Source: Candidatus Jordarchaeia archaeon (lineage in GTDB: Archaea > Asgardarchaeota > Jordiarchaeia > Jordiarchaeales > Jordiarchaeaceae). Taken from it: DNA of 60,269 nucleotides. The stretch spans positions 1 through 60,269 of the forward strand of contig JAHQXB010000123.1 of the NCBI GenBank assembly GCA_029856435.1, given 5' to 3'. A model generated the notes under the pieces. That model did not search any database, had not been told where the DNA came from, and saw only the letters and a list, made by a program, of their open reading frames with translations. Shown in pieces: positions 55,003 through 60,269 of the stretch; within the stretch, counting starts at the first letter, position 1; every line of letters begins with the position of its first letter. The position numbers and the translations under genes were made by a program.

Positions 55003-55992
55003 GTGGCAAAAATGAAAACAATAATTTATGCAGGTGCAGAACTTCCCCCCATACTAAGAGTAATGTCTAAAGCGTATTCCCTGAGTGATGTTACCATAAT
55101 AGCAAATAACATACATGACTACTACTTTTCTGGTTTAAAAATTATGCATGAAACGGACAGTGCAATACTTCTTTTATCAAAAATCAAAGATGGTGTGGAC
55201 TCCTACACACTCCAAGGCATACTAGAAAAGTTTGGCGTTAAAACCAGCATACCTACATCAGACGCCAAGATTGGGATCACCTTGTATAGAGAAGGAAAAT
55301 TAAAAAATAACCAGGACCTTGTAAGCGTTCATCGGGATCTATGTAAAGCCCTACAGCTTAAAACAAACGTAATACCCTTTACGAATGGAGAAGTCGAAGC
55401 GACTGTCAAAACAGGGGAAGGCGAAATAAGCTTATTAGAATACTTTACTGCAAAAAAGGAATTTAACGTTAAAAAACTGGAATTAGAAGGAATGGAAAAA
55501 ATAAAGCCTTTTGATCAAGTGGTAAAAATCATAAAAGATAGTGAATCAATACTCATCACACCCAATGATCCAATAAGCATCATGCCAATCATAAAAAACA
55601 AAAATATTCAGGAAGCCATCGAAAACTGCCAGGGACACGTCACAGTAATTTGTCCTCCAATCACTAAAAGGTCAACCCTCCTTCTAGAAACGCTGGGCAT
55701 CGAACCAACGCCCCTAGGGGTAGCCAAAACCTTTGAAGAACACATAGACACCTTCATAATAAACCGCAACCATCAGGACCTCAAGCCGCAAATAGAAATC
55801 CTAAAAATGGAAGTCGTCGCCACGGACCTGTACGAAACAGAAGCCGAATATGGAAATACAATACCAAAACCAATACAAGAACGCTTCCAGCTGGAAACCA
55901 AAGCCCCACCAGTAATCACCGGATTAAAAAAGGGAGTCCAAAAAATAGGAAAAATATTAGGAACCCCCGAAAAAACCAAAGAACAAGAATAA
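55003..55992 (+). CDS. Diverged CofD-like protein
   Basis: A 329-residue protein matching the CofD/FbiA (2-phospho-L-lactate transferase) frame in several places. ANNIHDYYFSGLKIMHETDS corresponds to the NTGDD-x5-GL-x-ISPDLDT motif. ILITPNDPISIMPII corresponds to the ILIGPSNPITSIGPIL segment, and the EEHIDTFIINRNHQDL end is also similar. Many active-site residues differ (the Asp pair of NTGDD, the PDLDT motif), so F420 synthesis activity is doubtful. The C-terminus adds a lysine-rich tail. GTG 55003 and ATG 55012 are both possible starts. It could act on another GDP- or PPG-linked substrate. Confidence 0.6.
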   Translation: MAKMKTIIYAGAELPPILRVMSKAYSLSDVTIIANNIHDYYFSGLKIMHETDSAILLLSKIKDGVDSYTLQGILEKFGVKTSIPTSDAKIGITLYREGKLKNNQDLVSVHRDLCKALQLKTNVIPFTNGEVEATVKTGEGEISLLEYFTAKKEFNVKKLELEGMEKIKPFDQVVKIIKDSESILITPNDPISIMPIIKNKNIQEAIENCQGHVTVICPPITKRSTLLLETLGIEPTPLGVAKTFEEHIDTFIINRNHQDLKPQIEILKMEVVATDLYETEAEYGNTIPKPIQERFQLETKAPPVITGLKKGVQKIGKILGTPEKTKEQE

Positions 55993-56120
55993 TCACCAAA
56001 AACCTACTCCTTTTTTCTAGGAGTAGAACGCTTGTAATTCCTCAATCGAAAAGGTAATATGTAAGTGTAGAAGATTAATTCATAGAACCTATTTTTTGGG
56101 TTAATGGGGATTGAAGAAAT

Positions 56121-57065
56121 ATGGATGGCGCAGACTATGGTACCCTAATAATTTTAATGGTGGTTGTAATCTTCATATTGTTGGCATTAATTGTGCCCAA
56201 CATAAAAATATTGAGGGAGTATGAGAGGGCCGTAATATTTAGGTTGGGAAGAGTATCTGGAACCAAAGGGCCAGGTATAGTGTTCCTTCTGCCCCTCATA
56301 GACCGAGCGGTTAAGGTGGACCTAAGGGAAAACTACTTCGAAATTCGGAGACAAATGTGCATAACAGGGGACAACAGCCCTTTGGACATTGACGTGTTGT
56401 TCTATTATAGAGTGATTAATCCTGAGGATAGCGTGGTTAAGATTAAAGACTTTCGGGGTGCAGCCATTGGCATTGCACAAACCACCCTAAGATCGGTAAT
56501 TGGGGACATTATGCTTGACGATGTGCTCGCCAAGAGAGAATACATCAATACCGTTCTCAGAGACAAGTTGGACGAGATGACTGAGCGGTGGGGTGTTAAG
56601 GTTACCAGTGTTGAGATCCGAGAGATTCTCCCTCCCAGTCGGGTTCAAAACGCTATGGTTCGCCAGATGGAGGCGGAACGGATTAGGCGAGCTATGGTCA
56701 TTGAGGCTGACGGTACCAAAGAAGCAGCGATTAAAGTGGCTGAAGGTGACGCACGCTCCGAGATTCTGAAGGCTGAGGGAGACCGTGAGGCGGCTATCTT
56801 AGAGGCGGAAGGTGTGAAGCAGAGCATTATTTTGGAGGCAGAGGGTGAAGCACTAGCTCTTGGTAAGGTTTTTGGAGTTGTAAAGGATATTGATAGTAAG
56901 ACCATGACTTTGCAGTATCTAAAGGCTCTGGATGCGCTCGGAAATAATGAACAAACACGTATGATATTTCCATTGGATTTCTCTTCTCTTACGGGAATGG
57001 TCTCGGAACATGTGGATAAAGCATCTGAAGAAGACGCTCGTAGTTCTAAGAAAAAGGTCAAATAG
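56121..57065 (+). CDS. Stomatin/slipin-type SPFH protein
   Basis: A 314-residue membrane-anchored SPFH protein. One N-terminal transmembrane helix (about residues 8-30) is followed by the SPFH domain with REYERAVIFRLGRVSGTKGPG, VDLRENYFEI and DVLFYYRVINPEDSV. A repeated charged coiled coil comes next (AEGDARSEILKAEGDREAAI and similar from about 205 to 255), then a polar tail. Slipins form oligomeric scaffolds in the membrane and often pair with an NfeD protease; no nfeD lies nearby. It is the first G/T-rich gene after the A/C-rich CofD-like gene. Confidence 0.9.
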   Translation: MDGADYGTLIILMVVVIFILLALIVPNIKILREYERAVIFRLGRVSGTKGPGIVFLLPLIDRAVKVDLRENYFEIRRQMCITGDNSPLDIDVLFYYRVINPEDSVVKIKDFRGAAIGIAQTTLRSVIGDIMLDDVLAKREYINTVLRDKLDEMTERWGVKVTSVEIREILPPSRVQNAMVRQMEAERIRRAMVIEADGTKEAAIKVAEGDARSEILKAEGDREAAILEAEGVKQSIILEAEGEALALGKVFGVVKDIDSKTMTLQYLKALDALGNNEQTRMIFPLDFSSLTGMVSEHVDKASEEDARSSKKKVK

Positions 57066-57109
57066 AAGAGATTGAGTTAGGGCTAAAAACTGTAAGGATA
57101 ATTTGTGTT

Positions 57110-57427
57110 TCAAACTCCCTTAACCTTTTCTTTGACTTTGTCGAGGTCGCCGACTTCCAGCACAATAGGGAGCTGGGCATACCCTGGTAAGCCATGTGTG
57201 ATTTCTTCAAGCAAGTATACCAGCGCTTCTTTGGGTGTCAAATTTCTCTCCTCTAGATTTGCCTCAGGTAATGTTAACGATGCTTCCACCCATTTTTCCT
57301 TAGTTACGGAATCTGTTGGATACAGGCAGTAAATATAATCCTCGGTATTGATGATAATCGAGGGGGGTTTCGTCCAAGCCTCGTCGAGGTATTTAAGCAT
57401 TTTTTCAACATTTTTTTCCTTAGACAT
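57110..57427 (-). CDS. Small conserved-looking protein, unknown
   Basis: About 105 residues: a helix (NVEKMLKYLDEAW), strands with PSIIINTEDYIYCLYPTD and EKWVEASLTLPEA, then LTPKEALVYLLEEI and PIVLEVGDLDKVKEKVKGV. The alternation of strands and helices suggests a compact alpha-beta domain. No family recognised. I start at ATG 57427 with GGTTGGTGA upstream; the frame opens five codons earlier. It is convergent with the slipin gene. Confidence 0.55.
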   Translation of the reverse strand: MSKEKNVEKMLKYLDEAWTKPPSIIINTEDYIYCLYPTDSVTKEKWVEASLTLPEANLEERNLTPKEALVYLLEEITHGLPGYAQLPIVLEVGDLDKVKEKVKGV

Positions 57428-57648
57428 TAATTCACCAACCACTATTTGGGAGCGAGTTCTATAAATTCAACTATTTTAATTAGACAGAATTCACTAATAA
57501 AAATATGTCCTCTCTTAATTACGGATTGGCTGCACTTGTCTATTATTTAAAAGTCAATCCCTTAAAAGCATATTTTGTGGGTTTAGGGTATAATTTAAAT
57601 ATTTTTCAACGTACTATTTTAATCCAAAATGTGCTTGGTGGAGAATAA

Positions 57649-58884
57649 ATGAAGACTGTACAAGTAGTTGTGCCGACTGAAGAATCAGAGCGAATAACAA
57701 AGATTTTAAGTGATTCCGGAAGAGATTTCTCGACTGTTTCAGGGAAGGAGAATACCCTAATTTTAATCACCTCAGAAGACGACGATGTAGATGCGGTTCT
57801 ATACGAGTTAAAACGTCTGGGTGTAGGCAGGGAGTTCGGAAAAATCCAATTAACTCCTTTAACTGCTTCTCTGCCTTCGATAATTACAAAGAAACCCTTA
57901 ATTTCCTTCAAACGTTCATCCAGCGATGAAATCATCCAGATGGTGGAAAAGTCAGCCAAGATCAACATTAATTACATTGTGTTAACAATCCTTGCTGGAG
58001 TTTTGGCATCTTTGGGACTGCTAGGGAACAATGCCGCAGTAATAATTGGCAGTATGGTGGTATCCCCCCTTATGGGACCAATTACTGGTACCGCCATGGG
58101 AACGGTTCTCAGTAAAAGAGAAATGTTTATGAATAGTATTAAGGCAGAAGCTGTAGGTATTATCCTCGCTATAGCTCTTGGTTTATTCTTGACTTACTTA
58201 TTCCCGGGAGCTGCGCCAACTTCTGAGATTTTAGCCAGATCCCGACCAAACATAGCTGATATGGCGCTAGCTATAGCTTCAGGTTTTGCGGCTGGTGTGG
58301 CTCTCAGTGGTGGTCTAGAATCTACACTAGTGGGGGTAGCGGTGGCTGCTTCGCTTCTTCCACCGGCAGCAAACATTGGGGTCGGCATAGCTTTGGCTCA
58401 GTACGGTATTGCCGCAGGTTCGCTTGAACTATTATTAATCAACATTTTCAGTATAAATCTGTGCTGCACTGCACTGTTCTGGATTCAGGGAATAAGACCT
58501 GCGGTGTCTGTAAGGAAAGAAAGAGTGGCTGCAAGGGTTTTACGTAGAAGGCTAGTTATCGTTTTAATCGCTCTATTAGTTTTGGCGATACCAATAGGCA
58601 TCACAACCCAGAGCCTGTACAAACAAGCAAAGTACACGAATGTTGTCAACACAGCTGTTTACTCTCTAGCTCTACCACCAAATAATGCTCTCCCCGGAAA
58701 TATTTGGACCCTATATGACCCCACAACAAACACACTCTGGGTTACTGCCCTAATCTTTACGCCGTCGGGCGTTGTGCCACCGGATCTTGCTCAAACCCTC
58801 TCTCTAATCATATCCTTAGGTACAGGAATTCCAACAGTAACAGTTTTAGCAAGTGTACAAGCCACGGTACTGAGTCCAATATGA
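57649..58884 (+). CDS. DUF389 family membrane protein
   Basis: A 411-residue protein. Residues 1-100 form a soluble ACT- or ferredoxin-like domain (TVQVVVPTEESERI, VDAVLYELKRLGVG). From about 110 there are several transmembrane helices with the DUF389 signature NNAAVIIGSMVVSPLMGPI, TGTAMGTVLSKREM, and LEST-VGVAVAASLLPPAANIGVG. A loop with basic residues (RKERVAARVLRRRL) precedes the last helices. The function of DUF389 is unknown; a transporter is likely from the fold. GGTGGAG lies seven bases before the ATG, and a TATA-like TTTAAATA is near 57593-57601. Confidence 0.88.
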   Translation: MKTVQVVVPTEESERITKILSDSGRDFSTVSGKENTLILITSEDDDVDAVLYELKRLGVGREFGKIQLTPLTASLPSIITKKPLISFKRSSSDEIIQMVEKSAKININYIVLTILAGVLASLGLLGNNAAVIIGSMVVSPLMGPITGTAMGTVLSKREMFMNSIKAEAVGIILAIALGLFLTYLFPGAAPTSEILARSRPNIADMALAIASGFAAGVALSGGLESTLVGVAVAASLLPPAANIGVGIALAQYGIAAGSLELLLINIFSINLCCTALFWIQGIRPAVSVRKERVAARVLRRRLVIVLIALLVLAIPIGITTQSLYKQAKYTNVVNTAVYSLALPPNNALPGNIWTLYDPTTNTLWVTALIFTPSGVVPPDLAQTLSLIISLGTGIPTVTVLASVQATVLSPI

Positions 58885-59059
58885 TGCTCTTCAGTAAAAA
58901 CTTAATATTTCCTCATTCCCCTTTTTTCCTTAAAAAGTACTTTTATATGTGGCTGGTTCCTAATTACCCTATAGAACTTCTTTCTTTGTTGGATAGTTAC
59001 AGATTCTATACATAAAAAACTCAATGTATTGACTGATTCTAAAGAAGAGGCTGAGAGAA

Positions 59060-59824
59060 ATGAGTGAGAAGGTTTGTCCAAGTTGCGGGAAGACCGCTAG
59101 GGCGGGTATGAAATACTGTATGTACTGCGGGGAAAAGCTAGAGGAAAAGGATGAGTGGTTCAGCGAAGAAAAACCAGAAGAATCGCAGCTGGAATCTTTT
59201 CATGAAGCCGTTGAAGAGATTTCTGGCAAAGAAGAGATTCCCGAGGATATTAAGTATCAGTTAGAGTTGAGAACAAAACTGGAAGAACTCATTGGGGAAA
59301 GGTCTGAGCTTACAAGGGAGATAGATAAGATGATGGAGGGATTGTCAGGCGATATATCTATCGAAGAGTACAGAAACAAAATAAAGAATTTAAAAAACCG
59401 GGTAGCCGAACTCAAGAAGGAAGAGAAAGATATAGAGAAGCTAATAAAACCTTTACCATTGGAGAAAATATCCAAAGAAAAAGAAGAATTGAAGGCGCGA
59501 TTAGATAAACTTAAGGAAGTTTACAGATCTAAAGAAATCAGCAATGAAACATTCGAAAAGCTACGTAAAGAATACGAAAAAGAACTCGAAGGAGTAAAGA
59601 AAAAACACAGAATCGAAAAAGACAGGGTGGAGAGCTGGATTGCACAGCTAGAAAAAGAGAGAAAAAACATCCAAGAAACATTAGAGCTACTATACGCAAG
59701 ACACAAAACAGGAGAAATGTCTGAAGAGGAATACCAAAAAAAGAAGGAGGAGCTGGAAAAAAACCTTAACAGAACCCAAATAAGCCTAGAAAATTTAAGG
59801 ATAGAGGTACGCCAGTGGGGCTAA
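59060..59824 (+). CDS. Zinc-ribbon protein with long coiled coil
   Basis: A 254-residue protein. The first 25 residues are a zinc ribbon (CPSCGK and CMYCGE). After an acidic linker, most of the rest (about 70-250) is charged coiled coil, with heptad-like stretches such as LRTKLEELIGERSELTREI and YRSKEISNETFEKLRKEY. The last section resembles the short SHOCT-like motif HKTGEMSEEEYQKKKEEL, also seen once earlier. It probably acts as a scaffold or adaptor. The start is ATG 59060, preceded by GAAGAGG. Confidence 0.75.
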   Translation: MSEKVCPSCGKTARAGMKYCMYCGEKLEEKDEWFSEEKPEESQLESFHEAVEEISGKEEIPEDIKYQLELRTKLEELIGERSELTREIDKMMEGLSGDISIEEYRNKIKNLKNRVAELKKEEKDIEKLIKPLPLEKISKEKEELKARLDKLKEVYRSKEISNETFEKLRKEYEKELEGVKKKHRIEKDRVESWIAQLEKERKNIQETLELLYARHKTGEMSEEEYQKKKEELEKNLNRTQISLENLRIEVRQWG

Positions 59825-60216
59825 AAAACAGAAAGTAACCTTCTCCTGCTAAAAAACGCGTTTGCCTTTTCGTCTGAGGCACAAAACTCATGCAAGTCTA
59901 CCTTGCAAATATCAAAAGTAAGAAATTAATATATTAAAAGCTCGTAGAAATCGGTCTATACTTTTATGTCTTCTCTCAAAATTATTGGCACAATTAATTT
60001 GGTGCCGCCTGCTGCGTGTTGTTTGTTTTTCGGCCTTCACCATCCCTTTTTGGGGTGCCCTTTTCGGCTTTTTACCCTGCAGAATAACTCATAATGGGCT
60101 TCAATATGGGGACACAGGACACGACATAAACGTACACCCAAAAGGCGACGCCCAGTTAATTGTGCCGTTGGGAGAAACGTAAAATTTATTACAACCCTAG
60201 AACAAAACAGTAGGCA
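59825..60216. other. Right-edge intergenic region
   Basis: No convincing gene. A plus-strand frame ending at 60182 has a late stretch QYGDTGHDINVHPKGDAQL that looks protein-like. The earlier part is C/T-rich and hydrophobic, and the start is unclear. It may be a broken gene. Confidence 0.35.
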
Positions 60217-60269
60217 TGTATCCCATCACCGCTGCTCTCAGGAGATTCTCCGAAGAACCAATATACATG
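60217..60269 (+). CDS. Possible start of a gene cut by the window end
   Basis: ATG 60217 opens a frame (MYPITAALRRFSEEPIYM) that runs off the end of the window. There is no clear ribosome site. The residues look like a plausible N-terminus, but no family can be named from 18 residues. Confidence 0.25.

Overview
The window is archaeal. It carries geranylgeranylglyceryl-phosphate (ether lipid) synthase, an archaeal histone, a NIP7-like PUA protein beside a TRM4/NSUN-type methyltransferase, the archaea-specific GTP cyclohydrolase III route to riboflavin/F420, an archaeal-type riboflavin synthase and a geranylgeranyl-reductase-family flavoprotein. Two Rab/Ras-like small GTPases and a longin-like small protein make an Asgard lineage, or a close relative, the best guess. 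This is inference, since no marker gene able to settle the phylum was recognised. Genes are packed with overlaps and short gaps, and Shine-Dalgarno-like GGAGG/GGTGA motifs choose many starts, including GTG and TTG.

Layout. 0.2-1.6 kb: nip7-like and rRNA/tRNA m5C methyltransferase. 2.0-5.7 kb (+): hdrC-hdrB-hdrA, with a cysteine-free MvhD-like tail on HdrA. 5.8-7.8 kb (-): two 3-hydroxyacyl-CoA dehydrogenases. 7.8-9.0 kb: decayed DNA with transposase and flavoprotein relics. 9.0-24.6 kb (-): a 15-gene heterodisulfide-reductase-type operon with three HdrB/HdrC pairs, three double-length HdrA modules (two split into adjacent genes, one fused), three MvhD proteins and two winged-helix domains. 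It has no hydrogenase or formate dehydrogenase subunit. 25-29.3 kb: GNAT, longin-like, DUF99, a helical unknown and two small GTPases. 29.3-34.3 kb (-): a seven-gene riboflavin operon (ribB, ribC, ribH, arfA, amidohydrolase, arfC, arfB). 34.7-36.3 kb: GGGP synthase and a small membrane protein. 36.6-45.5 kb (+): purC, purS, a tiny ORF, purQ, purL, two different purF genes, purD, purE. 45.5-60.2 kb: mixed single genes (COG2509 flavoprotein, GH2 glycosidase, Cys-rich protein, geranylgeranyl reductase family, histone, Mg-chelatase-type AAA/VWA protein, diverged CofD homologue, stomatin, DUF389 and a zinc-ribbon coiled-coil protein).

How it fits together. The Hdr genes predict a very large cytoplasmic flavin/iron-sulfur assembly, probably electron-bifurcating or -confurcating. 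Its partner oxidoreductase is not encoded here; the nearby 3-hydroxyacyl-CoA dehydrogenases hint at a link to acyl-CoA oxidation. The riboflavin operon would supply FAD for these HdrA proteins and shares its first steps with F420 synthesis. It also contains a metal-dependent amidohydrolase at the place where the archaeal pathway needs a deaminase.

The leads I rate highest are the Hdr supercluster with its split/fused HdrA series, the amidohydrolase as the missing riboflavin deaminase, the tandem PurF pair in which one copy has lost a glutamine-binding arginine, and abrupt A+C to G+T switches of the + strand, one of them inside purD.
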